The notes beneath the pieces were generated by a model. It did not search any database. It had not been told where the DNA came from and worked only from the letters and a program-made list of their open reading frames with translations. The translations under genes were made by a program, and so were the position numbers. From NCBI GenBank assembly GCA_965644295.1, contig CBFFRP010000108.1, positions 1-64,000 on the forward strand: a DNA stretch of 64,000 bases. Reading direction: 5' to 3'. Each line of letters begins with the position of its first letter. The first letter of the stretch is position 1. This DNA is from Paraphysomonas bandaiensis (Eukaryota; Chrysophyceae). Below are positions 35,437 through 46,498 of this stretch, in pieces.

Positions 35437-36079
35437 GATGGCAGTACTCTAGTCTAAAGGATGTAATAGATGCAACACAAATTCACTGGTCCTAACTATG
35501 GACCAATACTTTCAACACTGCAAACAAATTATCTCCTTGCAGTGGATGTGATCAGCATGACGATATACTTATAATGCTATAGGAAATTCTTATGGTTGAT
35601 TTCTTCATGTTGCATGTAGTGTGTTGTACAGTAGTGCAGGACTGAAGGGGGAGGAATACCAATGGAAGGAAGGAAATATGTGGTGAATGTATCGTACCGG
35701 TCCGTACACACCACTTTCAGTGTTGTATATAGAGTATCTATTGTACACATAGAGTGTTGTTCAAGTACCAAAATATGGACATAACAAGCAGCAGCAATCA
35801 TACATGCCTTCATGCTATGTGCCATCCACAAGTTCAGACTGATACCCTATTTGGGATTTTTTTTATTGATATACGGTACTGTATACAATACACGTATGAT
35901 GTGTGGTGTGGTGTGAAGTGAGGTGTGTTCCTCTATATGCATACATACAAGATGGTGTTGTGTGTAGTTAGTATAGAAGGATAGTTGTTTCTTTTCAATG
36001 GCTGGATATAAACATATCATCCACAGTATACTTGTAGAGACCATTATCTTTGAGGATTAAAAAGTGTTCTGCTTGTAAA
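35437..36079. other. Divergent promoter region of CELF and BCKDHA
   Basis: Contains GTACAGTA/GTACCGGTCC-like and GGAATAC (35653–35659) motifs and a GTG/TGTG-rich stretch at about 35896–35935. No supported ORF. Confidence 0.45.
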
Positions 36080-37375
36080 ATGATTCGATCAGTTAGATAC
36101 TTAAGACGTGTAGGCATCAGATTGGAGCACACAGCAGCGAAGACGGCAGGCCTGAGCCCTGTCAGTGATGTGCCCGTTACGTCTCATCTCGATATTGTAG
36201 ACACAACTCAGGCGTCGAAATGGCCCATGTTTCAGGTTATAGATTTAGATGGGGCAAAGCTCTCTGACTCCCCTGAAATTGGATTGGACAAAGATAAAAT
36301 TTTACGGATGTATAGAGTCATGTCTCGGCTGCAAAGTCTTGACGATGTGTTTTACAATGCCCAGGTAATGGGAGAATGATTTGCAGATATGATCGTGATT
36401 TACGTTATGCAGCGTCAAGGTCGTATTTCTTTCTATATGCAGAGTGCGGGGGAAGAAGCAGCCACTGTTGGCAGTGCTGCAGCATTGGAGTCCCAAGATA
36501 TAATATTTTCGCAGTATCGCGAGGCTGGTGCGCTGTTGTGGCGTGGATTCACAGTCCAGCAAGCAGCTGATCAATGTTTTTCTAATGAAATGGATCTCGG
36601 TAAGGGACGACAAATGCCGGTTCACTACGGCAGTGCAGAGTTGAACTTTCAAACCATATCATCCCCGCTGGCCACTCAACTACCCCAGGCTTCCGGAGCA
36701 GCGTACGCGCTAAAGATGAACCCTGACAACAATGCCGTAGCATTGTGTTATTTTGGTGAAGGTGCGGCTAGCGAAGGAGATTTTCACGCAGCTCTCAACT
36801 TTGCTGCTACCACCGAGTCCCCCTGCATCTTCTTCTGTCGCAATAATGGATACGCAATATCAACCCCAGTAAAGGATCAGTACCGTGGGGATGGCATCAT
36901 ATCTCGGGCGGCTGGCTATGGCATGCGAGCAATACGTGTGGATGGAAATGACATATTCGCAGTATATATGGCGACACAGGAGGCCCGGCGCCTGGCCCTT
37001 GAGGAGGGCCGCCCGGTATTTATTGAGGCGATGTCATACAGAAGAGGTCACCACTCCACTTCGGATGACTCTACAAGGTATCGCAGTCTCAAAGAAATAA
37101 ATGAATGGGCTACTTTGTGCCCTGTCCGTCGGTTGAGGGCATACATGGAACACCATAACTGGTGGGATGATGCCAAGGAAGCAGAACTCAGGGATGCTGA
37201 GAGGGTAGGAGTGCTCAGCGCTCTCGAGACTGCAGAGCGTCGCCCTCTTCCTCCTGTCTCAGAATTATTTGCAGATGTGTACGCAGAGATGCCTTCCCAT
37301 CTTGTGAAGCAAGAACAGCAACTCCATGAGCACATTGCTAAGTACCCTGATGTCTATGCCCCAGCCAAGCACTAG
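36080..37375 (+). CDS. BCKDHA: Branched-chain 2-oxoacid dehydrogenase E1 alpha
   Basis: ThDP-dependent E1 alpha subunit that oxidatively decarboxylates the 2-oxo acids from Val, Leu and Ile in mitochondria. Two exons (36080–36364, 36413–37375) give 415 residues. The N-terminus MIRSVRYLRRVGIRLEHTAA is a typical mitochondrial presequence. Key motifs: GRISFYMQSAGEEAATVGSA, YREAGALLWRGF, GRQMPVHYGS, the ThDP-binding CYFGEGAASEGDFHAALNFA with CRNNGYAIS, and the phosphorylation-loop region YRRGHHSTSDDST with the regulatory Ser (SxSDDS type), implying control by a BCKD kinase. Length and motifs are complete. The E1 beta, E2 and E3 genes are not in this window. Confidence 0.96.
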
Positions 37376-37954
37376 ATCGGTTGCACGTGATCGGGTAGTC
37401 TTTAGTTCTACTGAATAGAGCTACGATGATGTGTTGCTCATTGCTTCCGTAGATGGAGGTAATATATATTAGAATAGTTGAGTTGTGATCGTGCATTGAT
37501 GAGGAACGATGATCTGAAAAGAGTAAATTGTATTAATGAATTATTTTCCTACGCTAAAGCACCTATCAAGTTTCATACTGTATTCGAACAATTCTTCTGA
37601 TTAGTATACTAATACGTATAGTATATCCACTAAATCACATTTCTATCAATATAGACTGTCGAAGAAAATTTGTGAAAATTCTTATCTTCCTTTGTCTATT
37701 GACTTCTGGTCACCCGTATACACACTATATATATACTATATTCTATATTCGTATTACAGTTTTTCATATTGTATTTAACGAATAATACAGTTCTATCTTA
37801 GAAGAACATATATATTCCAGCATTCTCATTCAATGTAGAATTGAGTGATCATCATTACACTGCATCTATACATTTCAATCTAATCATAGTAAATAGCTGG
37901 ATAGTGTCACACTTTCCTTGAAAACTCCATTTAATTGGAGGACATTCGGATATT
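37376..37954. other. AT-rich spacer
   Basis: No gene recognised. The segment around 37755–37830 (CAGTTTTTCATATTGTATTT…) recurs diverged at about 39625–39690, so it belongs to a repeat. Confidence 0.5.
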
Positions 37955-38440
37955 CATACCTCAACAAAGCCGGTCTCGCACCTTTTCGTGGTGTTCTGGG
38001 GGATAAGTACCGGAGAGATTCTCTCTGGGATACTTACGTGAGCCGCAAACATAGTCGGCAGATATTCTTTGCCCACTCATAGCCGAATGCTTGTGTGGTA
38101 CAAGTAAAAGCGACACAACTAAGTGTCACTAGTGTAGACATCATTTTGGGCCCTGACGAATAAACAGGCATCCGGGACAGGGCCCACCTGAAGGGTAGCT
38201 GGGGTATTGGGCTGCCTGCTGAAGTCAAGCATCCGAGATGTTCACCTTAAGAGCTCAGAGCGGAAGTGGTCGCACCTTGGTGCTTGCGGCGACGCACAAG
38301 CAGCTTCCGTAGCGTTAAATAGTAGGATAAAAAAAGTGTGTACTGATTAGTTACAGGTAGAGGTCTAACTAGTTTGTCTAGCATTCATCTAACTACTAAG
38401 TTCGTGCAGATTTTTAACGCCTATTGCTAATAGTAAGACT
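37955..38440. repeat. Dispersed repeat, copy B
   Basis: Shows the uninterrupted form of the family: TCAACAAAGCCGGTC…, GGGGATAAGTACCGGAGAGA, GCCGAATGCTTGTGTGG, AAGTGTCACTAGTGTAGAC, GGGTATTGGGCTGCC, CTGAAGTCAAGC and CGTAGCGTTAAATAGTAGGA. A minus-strand frame (38034–38228, AGSPIPQLPFRWALSRMPVY…QAFGYEWAKN) is shared with copy D (SGGSPIPRMPLRWAHSWMSV…QAFGFEWAEN), so the unit descends from coding DNA. Confidence 0.88.
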
Positions 38441-39019
38441 TTCAATATATACATACCCACTAAAACACAACATCCTAACAACTCCTTGAGCACTTCTTTA
38501 GATTGTCATTCATTTCATTCGAATCACCTCTCTTCCCTCTTGTACGCGTTCTTTCATGATGAGGAAGATAGCGCTTTCGTAAATATTGCAGCAGCCATGT
38601 GTTTCGTTGATACGTGTATCAGTCTTACTGCTGGAAATCTGCCGTTTACATACTCACGTACCCAGTAATACTTAATCTGAATATGATTTGATCATTTGTG
38701 ATATACTGAGTTTTTTGACAAATCTTTTGCACGTTTGTTGTGCATAAAGAATAGAGTTGGCACATATTGTAAAGATTGAATACTTTTGTTGCATGTATAT
38801 TACCACAATAAGCACAATAACAATTAACAGGGTTGTCTTGAATGACATCTACTTTTTTCCAATTATAGTAGTATAATAGTTCTTGGACCGCCCGACGAAG
38901 ATTGGCACGAGCTCGTTGATATCAACTCCAAACCGTTTGTAATATTAACACTTGGCAGTTTGTTAAATAATATGTATTATAGTAATATTTTAACCACGAA
39001 TACCTATTGCTACTCTTCA
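38441..39019. other. AT-rich spacer
   Basis: No supported gene; only short chance frames. Confidence 0.45.
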
Positions 39020-39215
39020 GCTCACTCATAACCAAATGCTTGTGTGGTACATGTAAAAGGGACACTAATAAGTGTCACTTTTGTAGTGTGTAGACGTCTT
39101 TGACACTTGTCGGTACATGAAATAGTAACTAGTAGATTAGAGCCATGATATGCTTAGTGTCGCACGAGTTGTTAGGTTGGTTGCGGCAACGCACAAGCTT
39201 GAGCTTCAATAATCA
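39020..39215. repeat. Dispersed repeat, copy C (partial)
   Basis: Partial copy with CTCACTCATAACCAAATGCT, GTGTGGTACATGTAAAAGGG and AAGTGTCACTTTTGTAG, then a diverged end with GCGGCAACGCACAAGC. Confidence 0.8.
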
Positions 39216-39924
39216 ACAATATGTATATAGAATGTAGAGGAATACTTTGCATACAAATAATCCGTTTTAATTCTTTGTCTCTCAATATGTGCGACTACTA
39301 GTAGCCTGGGATTTCCAACGTGGTTTTTTGGTCCTTAAGCTCACCATTACACAAACAGCTACTTGATCCTGGGGAGTTGATCCTGTATGGACTATTGGTC
39401 ATTTTCACAATTAAGATCGTTAAGAGAAGTTTATTGTAATCAAACTAGATAGACTCTTTATTATAATTGCAAACACGACAATTGTGTGTGTTGTCATGTA
39501 AAACATGTCAACAACACGATAATCTATTTTGTTCATATCAACCACTGCTCAACTTCAGTATCTTCAATCGTCATGATACAATACTTCAGTTTCAGAGTTA
39601 TAGTATACTATAATAAGCAGTATTACTGTTTTTCACATTGTATTTAACGTATTTTACAGTACTATCTTAGAGAACCATACGTATTCTATCATCCTGGGGA
39701 GTTATACATACTATAATAATATATCTATTGACTTAATATTTACGGGGCATTAATCGTGCTGAGACTTAATATCAAAAACTCAACTCCAAATCAGAATTTT
39801 AGTTACAACCGACCACCAACAAGGTCACGAACGTTGCCTCTCTTTCGACTACCGAAATTAATACATATGCGCAGTACTTTAATATTTTCTTAAAATTAGC
39901 AATCAATACGTTATATACAATTCG
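39216..39924. other. AT-rich spacer
   Basis: No gene recognised. Contains the second copy of the repeat segment at about 39625–39690. Confidence 0.45.
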
Positions 39925-41738
39925 TTACATATCATCAGGGTCCACCACAGACCAATCACGATCTTCACAGTCATCACCAGAGCCAACGGTATCGGCACTA
40001 CTTGCATATTTCATTTCGAGCACCGGAACCACATCATAATATCCATCTGTGTCACACTCTTCCATCCCATGCAAGAGATGTGAGTTGGCAAAGCGCTTGC
40101 CATACCTCATCAATAGTACTCTGTCAACACTCCGCTCATCGATCGCGGGCACAAATTCGTCACTGCTATCGCGTGCTGCTGCAAAACCCAGCCACGTAAC
40201 ACGACTAGACCGCTCACCATGTATTTGGGTGACTATGCGGACACAAAGCGCGTACAGCTCGTGTAAATTTAGTAGAAGACATTGAGGTGGCCACAGTGAG
40301 TCAGGAGCGATACCGGCCTTCACACATAGTGCAACCACGTCGGCTTGCAGAAGTGTTAGACCCAGTGCGAATTCTGGATTAACGGCTCGATCATCTTCCG
40401 GTGTATCTTGGGTCTGAGGGCTAGGCCGCATGGTGGGGTAGGGGCTGGGATTTGTTTTCTCTGGTGGGGTAGAGGCAGGGGTGAAGAGATATTCTCTTGT
40501 GTTAGGCTCTGATACGTGATATAGAGCTGTAGATGTAAGATTCTCAGATGCGCCTACATGTTTGTTGTCACACGAAGGAGGAAGTGGCTGGAAAGAAGGC
40601 GCAAGGGCTATGTGCCGCCTGTGCGATATTATAAGTGAAAAGGGTCAGGTTTGCAATCACTCACGATTTGTTCCCATGAGGTGACACCATGGCACACTCC
40701 TGAGCGTCGAAAGGATACAGGGGATGCGGAATAGGAATACAAAGCAAGGCGGATAACGAATCTACCAGATGAGCCACATGCGCCAGAGCCGACACCACAA
40801 CTTCAGCCGGAGCACCTACATATACAGATGGGTAACAGAATTATGAGTTCAATCAACATTAGTAGAAAATTAGAGTTTTCACCTGAAAAATCCCCTGAGT
40901 TGGGAAGTGGTAGGCTTAATATCGTGGAGCATCCAGCCAACTTAATTTTTCTTCCATCAGCTCTACGCTGAGGAATCTGGCAGTCTATCTGGAACCGCAA
41001 AAACACATCAAGTGCGGCCCTCCAGCGACAGGCGCAGAGCATCTGCAGAGAGATGACACAAATCACAATCCGCACACGCATCATACCTGATACAGTACGT
41101 TTTTATTGTTTTCAGAGACGCTTTCCAGAGCCACCCTTTGATCTGCCACGGCCTTTCTCTTTTCACGGGCCATCACTGCAAGTTCTTGACGCCGGGACGC
41201 ATTCTGTCGCACTGATATTGCCTTCTCAGCAAGCTTCAGCTTCTCTGCATGAACTTGTAAATACGTGTGCAGCTATAAAAACACATACTCACTTTTCTCA
41301 ATTCCCTGCATTAGCGCCATCAATTTTAATCTCTGTCGTTGTGCTTTCGTGGAGAGATAGCTCACTTTGCTGTAACTTAAGTATTTATCATCTCCATATC
41401 TCTCCTATCAAAGAATATTACTGAGATGTACAGTCCATATATATATATATATCTTTATGAGCAAGTGCCATGTAATGTAAGTTATGTTTAGAGTACGTTA
41501 ATACAGTACAGTAATACAGCTCAGAGAACTCTGTGCCGTTCATGAACTCAGGTGCAGTATATCCTCATACACAGTGCGCTCAGCACCTCCAGCTCACCTC
41601 TATAATACGGCTGAGGAGAGTGTTAAGGGCCCTACACCTGCTCTCACTCTTTCTTACTCTATTCACCATATCCTCCACCCTCGACACCCCAGACGATGAG
41701 AGGGACACTGACTCTCCGCATGCCTTACACGACTTCAT
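39925..41738 (-). CDS. ATG14/UVRAG-type subunit of class III PI3-kinase
   Basis: Subunit that directs VPS34–VPS15–Beclin to autophagosome or endosome membranes. The start ATG at 41738 gives MKSCKACGESV, an N-terminal Cys-x-x-Cys like that of ATG14, then VEDMVNRVRKSESRCRALNT. Next is a charged coiled coil (EKLKLAEKAISVRQNASRRQ, about 41105–41260). The C-terminal domain carries the family core: KLAGCSTILSLPLPNSGDFS, then after an intron EVVVSALAHVAHLVDSLSAL and CIPIPHPLYPFDAQ (about 40690–40810), and later EFALGLTLLQADVVALCVKA, matching the FRxGVxLLNxDIxQL region. The order and LPNS motif support PF10186-type proteins. ATG14 versus UVRAG/VPS38 is not settled; the CxxC favours ATG14. The splice between exons 1 and 2 is inferred. 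Confidence 0.72.
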
Positions 41739-42856
41739 ACACACAGAGTCAGAGCTATAACATACAGATCGACTCTCCTCCGAGTGCGTATCTTCCTATC
41801 ACACCATCACGTTCAGGTCATCCGCCTTCTTGTTTGAGCTGTATTTCGTAAATGGTACAGTGACTGTAGTTCTAGAGTTACAGGTACGAATACAGCAGCA
41901 GCACACATCATACGGTGGAATACGGAATACTGGAATACTGACTGCCAAAAATACGACAAATTCCAGTAAAATTCCAGTTTCTTGTACAATTGCCTAAACT
42001 GCCTCCAAACAATGGAATGGAATGCTTGCACTCTAAGATCAGTCATACAATAGCAACCAAGACGACAGTAAGACTGCACATTTTCATGGTATTCTGGTGG
42101 ATAAGTAGCTACCGGAGATATTTTCTTTGGAAAAATTGACGTGAGCATCTCCAATTAGAAGAAACAACATGTACTTCTTTGTGATTATCACTAGAATATC
42201 AGGGACACAAATTTACAAATGAAATAATATTAATAAATAGTAATGACAATAGTACTGAGTAGTGGCGCTGCACACTCGATGGATTAAAGGAATCAGTAAA
42301 TAATTTTTCCTATCAGTACTCTATTAATAAAGCAAATAATATGAAATTGTGGGAAACTGCAAGACATACGGCTTTCTACCAACCGAATAAATAAAGTCTG
42401 GGGGAAATTCAAGACTACAGAACAGATTCTTACTGGTATCAAGGTAAAAAGAGGTCGTCGTAAGTAGTTTTATAGAAACGTATGATGTAACACACACGTT
42501 GCGTGTATGTAAACGTGCTATGGCGGAGTCACACATCCACTTGTGTCACATGTGGCTCGGTGATTCCATGTCCTATAGCAGTATTCTTCATTCAAACCAT
42601 TTCAGTTAAATTCATCATTTGATTGAGAGGTAGTGTAGAGTGTATTAGATTAATAATTAAAATTTGCTTAGAAATAGTACATTGTGTGTTATGTAGTTAA
42701 GGCCAACTTAAGTGGGCTGACATGTCCAACTCCAACAAATTCTTAAACTCTGTTATTAGTACACAGCAATACACAGTTCTAAATGGCTCAAAGACTCACT
42801 ACTGCGAAACCAGTACTGAAAACATAGTGCCGCCTAAGACAATAATATCCCCGCTG
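41739..42856. other. Spacer with promoter motifs and a repeat fragment
   Basis: Immediately upstream of the ATG14/UVRAG gene are three GGAATAC heptamers in close tandem (41917–41938). At 42095–42145 is a short fragment of the dispersed repeat (TTCTGGTGGATAAGTAGCTA…). No supported gene elsewhere; very AT-rich near 42200–42350. Confidence 0.5.
42095..42145. repeat. Dispersed repeat, copy E (short fragment)
   Basis: Matches the GTTCTGGGGGATAAGTACCG … ACGTGAGC part of copy B with small changes. Confidence 0.55.
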
Positions 42857-45219
42857 CTAAACGAGTACCACCTGGCATATACAGTCAATATGAGGCAAAC
42901 ATACAAGAGAGTAATACCGGTTCGGCAACAAGACATTATCATTTATTCTCGAATCATTTAGACACTGTAGACCTTTTATATCAAATGTACAATGGCGCCT
43001 CCTCATCTTGCACCGCAAAACTGCATGCCTGAATTCCAGTCATATCACGGATAAAGGAAAAAAATTGCTGGTTACCTCCCGGACAAATAAATATCATTCG
43101 GCAATGCAATGTCGCAGTCATCTGAAGCACCAATCGTAAATTCACTACCGTCAGTAACTTCTCCCAAATCTAAAAGCAATGGGAATTGGCGTCCAACATA
43201 GTCTGGACACCCCTCGCAAGATCTGACTACAAATTTGACTGTAGTATTGCAATATCTGTTATTTTCCGAAGATTTGCTCGCTACAATATAACTCGATTAG
43301 AGAACATCAAAAGTGAATCTACTGTTCACTAGGCACACATACATTCTTGACCATTGTTTTCTGACAAATCAACCACATCGGGAATCGGAGGGACTTGTGA
43401 GTTAGAATCAGTCCTCCTTCTCTTGTTCATACTAGCCTTACGCATTGTGCTGTCTGGTAGTAATTGTGGGGTAGCAAAACCAGGACAAACCTCATGCTCA
43501 GTTGTGACTTTCGATTGGCTCGCTGCAATGAATTTCGATTAGAAAATATCAAGCGTGTATCTACTATCACTTGGTACACTTACAATTTTGGACGTCGTTT
43601 TCTGACAAATCAACCACTTGCGCAGCCCTGACTGTCGTTTGGCTCGCTGCAATATATTTCGATTAGCGAGCACCATACATGTATTTACTGTTCACTAGAC
43701 ACACGTACATTTTTGAACATCGGGAACTGAAGAAGGTTCTGAATCAATATTATTTATCTTCCTCTTTTTCGTGCTAGCCTTACACCTCGTGATGTCTGGC
43801 GGCAAGTGTGAGGTCGTACCACCAGGATAATCCTCATGCTCAGTCGCGGCTGTCGAAGAACGTTTTTTAGTGTTTTTCTTTCGAGATGAAGGCGCAGTAG
43901 TCTCTGGATTACGTTTTCTATTCCCATCTCTACACTTCATGTTAGCCAACAGCTCGTCGAATTTGTCATAGTCCGGTATTGACTCGTAAGGAATATCTCT
44001 GGCAGCAGTAATGAAAGCACCCAACTATAATATAATTAGCACAACATCAAATCAGTTATGTATACTGACCTCAGGACAACCGGCACTCGCTGCAAGAATA
44101 TTGATATCTGTTGTGCGCTTTATTCTGCGCACCTCGTCAAGGCTGGTAGCGGAATCCCAGGGTAGCCTGCCGCCAAGACGTAGCGAGAGCAAAACATAAC
44201 CCTGAGTCCAAAATTTAAAAAAACGAAGATAGTAACTACGATTCTATTATACCAGAGCCTCAATGTCATCCTTCGGAGCTGCACAGTATCCATCTATTGC
44301 ATCAAGGCTGGCGTACGTAGCGGTCCCTGCAAGGCCTGGCCGTTGGACCCTCTCTCGCGACGCACCGCCCAACATATACTGCGTGTACTTTTCGCACAAA
44401 CCGAAGTCCACAAAATACAACTTGTCCTCTGTCGTGAACTCACTGGATTTATAATTTTTGACTTTATTTTTCACAATCATGAAGTTATCTGGTTTGGTGT
44501 CGACAAAAACATAACCCTTACGGTGCAAAGCCTTCAGACCATCTAACAATTTCTCCCCAACAAGACCAACGCTACGCAATGACGGCTGTTCTGCTGATGA
44601 GGCCATATACTTCAAGTCATAGTCTAACCGCTGCATCACCAAATATCGATAGCCATTTTCTTCTCCGTAACAATTAAACAAAGGTAGCTGAGGAGCGTAC
44701 TCAAAGTCTGAAACAAATAGTAAAATCACGTCAAATAGAGAGATACGATAAACGTTTACCAGTTAAAATCCCACGATACAACATTCGTTCTGTATCAGTG
44801 TAATAAATTAGGCACGAATCGTACTACAGCCACGGTGTGTTACCATAGTTCAATGTGTTCGCCACTTGAGTCTGTTCTTTGGCCTTTTTCCCCTTCCCGG
44901 TGGGCAACTTCACACATTTAACAACCAGGTTCCCCGCGCGAGGGTCCACTTCCTGTACATTTAACGTGAGAGCAGTGAGCAGTGAGAGGGGGGGCTTCAC
45001 CTTCAGAGAAAACACCTCTCCACAGGCTCCAATCCCGATCCGCTGGTCCACTGTCCACTTATTGTTGGAAATCTTTGTTCCAGGCTGAAGCATTGCTGTC
45101 ATTATCGAGTCGTATAAGTTAATGAACAGTTTCAATGGGCACACATGTGCACTGCTCTGCAGGAGTCCAGTGTGAGAAGAAACTACACTTCTCTCATCTG
45201 ATGGTATATTTTTGGACAT
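42857..45219 (-). CDS. VRK/CK1-like protein kinase with C-terminal FHA domain
   Basis: Casein kinase 1 superfamily, VRK-like. Kinase landmarks: P-loop IGIGACGEVF, Lys in NLVVKCVKL, catalytic loop KGYVFVDTKPDNFMI (Asp, Lys, Asn present; HRD is replaced by FVD), DFGLCEKY, and GTATYASLDAIDGYCAAPKD (the VRK-type region after DFG). After the kinase comes a basic nuclear-type linker with KKRKIN, then repeated exons (43584–43646, 43343–43522) carrying VVDLSEN motifs. The last two exons (43076–43280, 42857–43028) encode an FHA domain: FTIGASDDCDIALP, LSGRHAVLRC, and NDNVLLPNRYYSL at the end; the exons join in frame. The start at 45219 is the first Met; Met at about 45103 is an alternative. The kinase is confident; the FHA call rests on the strand pattern and the S-x-R-H motif. 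Confidence 0.8.
43281..43708 (-). repeat. Duplicated exon+intron units in the kinase tail
   Basis: Three paralogous introns (43647–43708, 43523–43583, 43281–43342; 61–62 nt) share the TTCACTAG…CGATTAG core (plus-strand view) and each ends next to a CGAGC exon start. The flanking exons share TEHE…PG, KAS..KR(K/R) and PDV/VVDLSEN segments. Exon lengths of 63 and 180 nt and identical phase-1 borders keep the frame. Confidence 0.88.
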
Positions 45220-45544
45220 TTTCAACGATTATAAGTGTTCCGCTTTGTACGTACAGCAGATTGTATAGGATTTTTCCTGGAACTCGTCTTTTCATATGCA
45301 AACTGTTTTTATAGACAACAATATCTAGATATCATGAAAATAGGAGGTTTCCAACAGCGAATACGTTGGTGTAGAATTGGCGCAGGTCTCTCCATGAGCC
45401 ATTCAGCAGTAGAGTAACACTATCCTCTTCTTACACCAAGTACAAGAGCCTCCACTCACTACTTTAGCTCCTGATAGATCCGTAGTGGGTAAAATAGGTG
45501 ATGAGCTATTGTTTCGTGTGAAATAGTGAGGACGTATCCATCAG

Positions 45545-46498
45545 ATGAACAAGGGTAGCACCGCACGCAGAAACACCACGTGTAGTGCGGCTAGAGGGCC
45601 CTCAGATGAATCTCCGAAAGCAAAGCGACGACGACTAACTGAGAATAAAAGTAGTCCACTTTCGGTAGAATTTACTCCAACAAAGACATCTTGTACAACA
45701 TCGTCTGTGTGCCTTGATGGCACACCGAACAACGACCATACGATAGGTCAGAGTGATACCAATGTCGACGTAACGACTATTTTGTTTTGCAACGCTCTCA
45801 GTGGTGTACTGTTTCGAATTTTTCACGAGAGTAGTGGAACTAACCAGCAATACTCTTACCAGTTTTGCCAATCACAGTCCTCGATACCTCCTCTCCCCAG
45901 TTTACAAGAAATCAGAAATTTTGTTTTCAGAGTAGTTGTTGAGAGCCAGATGGATTTTTCGTGTGCTATTGTGGCTTTGATTTATATTGTGCGAGCTATT
46001 AGTTGCCACTCGCGACACCAAGGAAGTTGCCATCTCATTACCGGTGCTAATTGGCGCTCAGTACTGTTGGCCAGTTTTGTTGTGGGTGGAAAGTTATTGG
46101 ATGATTTTTGCATGCCCAATCAAGACTTCGTGGATATATTTCAACGAGATTTAATAATGGACTCTAACACGTGCGTAATAGAGCCTCTAACCGTTCAACA
46201 TCTAAATGCGATGGAAATTCAACTGTTGAAGGCTGTTGGTTTTGCGGCTTTTATATCGAATGAAGAGTACCAATTATTCTCATCCATTGTGGACTCGGAA
46301 ATTGAAATTATCAAATGTTTGGAGAAGCCACTCGCGAACTCCATAGATACCGAAGTTATTCGATCATATAGCTCTCCTGATTGTAACACTGAGAGTGGTC
46401 TGAAGAGTGATCATAAGAGGGAAAGCATTCCGATTCGTGGACCTGGGAGACTTGTGGAAGTGATATGTGAAACACATGCTGGCATTTACAGCAGTTAA
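45545..46498 (+). CDS. Cyclin-Y/PCL-like cyclin
   Basis: Predicted regulatory subunit of a cyclin-dependent kinase, with CDK14/16-type partners by analogy with cyclin Y (inference). A single exon, 317 residues. The N-terminal ~90 residues are Ser/Thr/Lys-rich with KAKRRR. The cyclin box runs from about residue 115 to 245: PSLQEIRNFVFRVVVESQMD, CAIVALIYIVRAI, then TGANWRSVLLASFVVGGKLL followed by DD, LTVQHLNAMEIQLLKAVGF and ISNEEYQLF. The NWR…A..K..DD block and the N..E..FL…F pattern are those of cyclin Y/Pho80-type cyclins. The C-terminal tail is unstructured. It is head-to-head with the VRK–FHA gene (326 bp between starts). Confidence 0.75.
   Translation: MNKGSTARRNTTCSAARGPSDESPKAKRRRLTENKSSPLSVEFTPTKTSCTTSSVCLDGTPNNDHTIGQSDTNVDVTTILFCNALSGVLFRIFHESSGTNQQYSYQFCQSQSSIPPLPSLQEIRNFVFRVVVESQMDFSCAIVALIYIVRAISCHSRHQGSCHLITGANWRSVLLASFVVGGKLLDDFCMPNQDFVDIFQRDLIMDSNTCVIEPLTVQHLNAMEIQLLKAVGFAAFISNEEYQLFSSIVDSEIEIIKCLEKPLANSIDTEVIRSYSSPDCNTESGLKSDHKRESIPIRGPGRLVEVICETHAGIYSS

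Noticed and set aside
41053-41424. Plus-strand 123-codon ORF
   Set aside because: Antisense to the coiled-coil exons of the ATG14/UVRAG gene, which join in frame and match the family.
41430-41455. (AT)n run as a regulatory element
   Set aside because: It sits in the first intron of the ATG14/UVRAG gene and looks like an ordinary microsatellite.
42722-42961. Plus-strand 79-codon ORF
   Set aside because: It lies antisense to the last FHA-encoding exon, which has far better coding evidence.
45635-45871. Minus-strand ORFs opposite the cyclin gene
   Set aside because: Shadows of the cyclin-Y-like ORF, which has a complete cyclin box.
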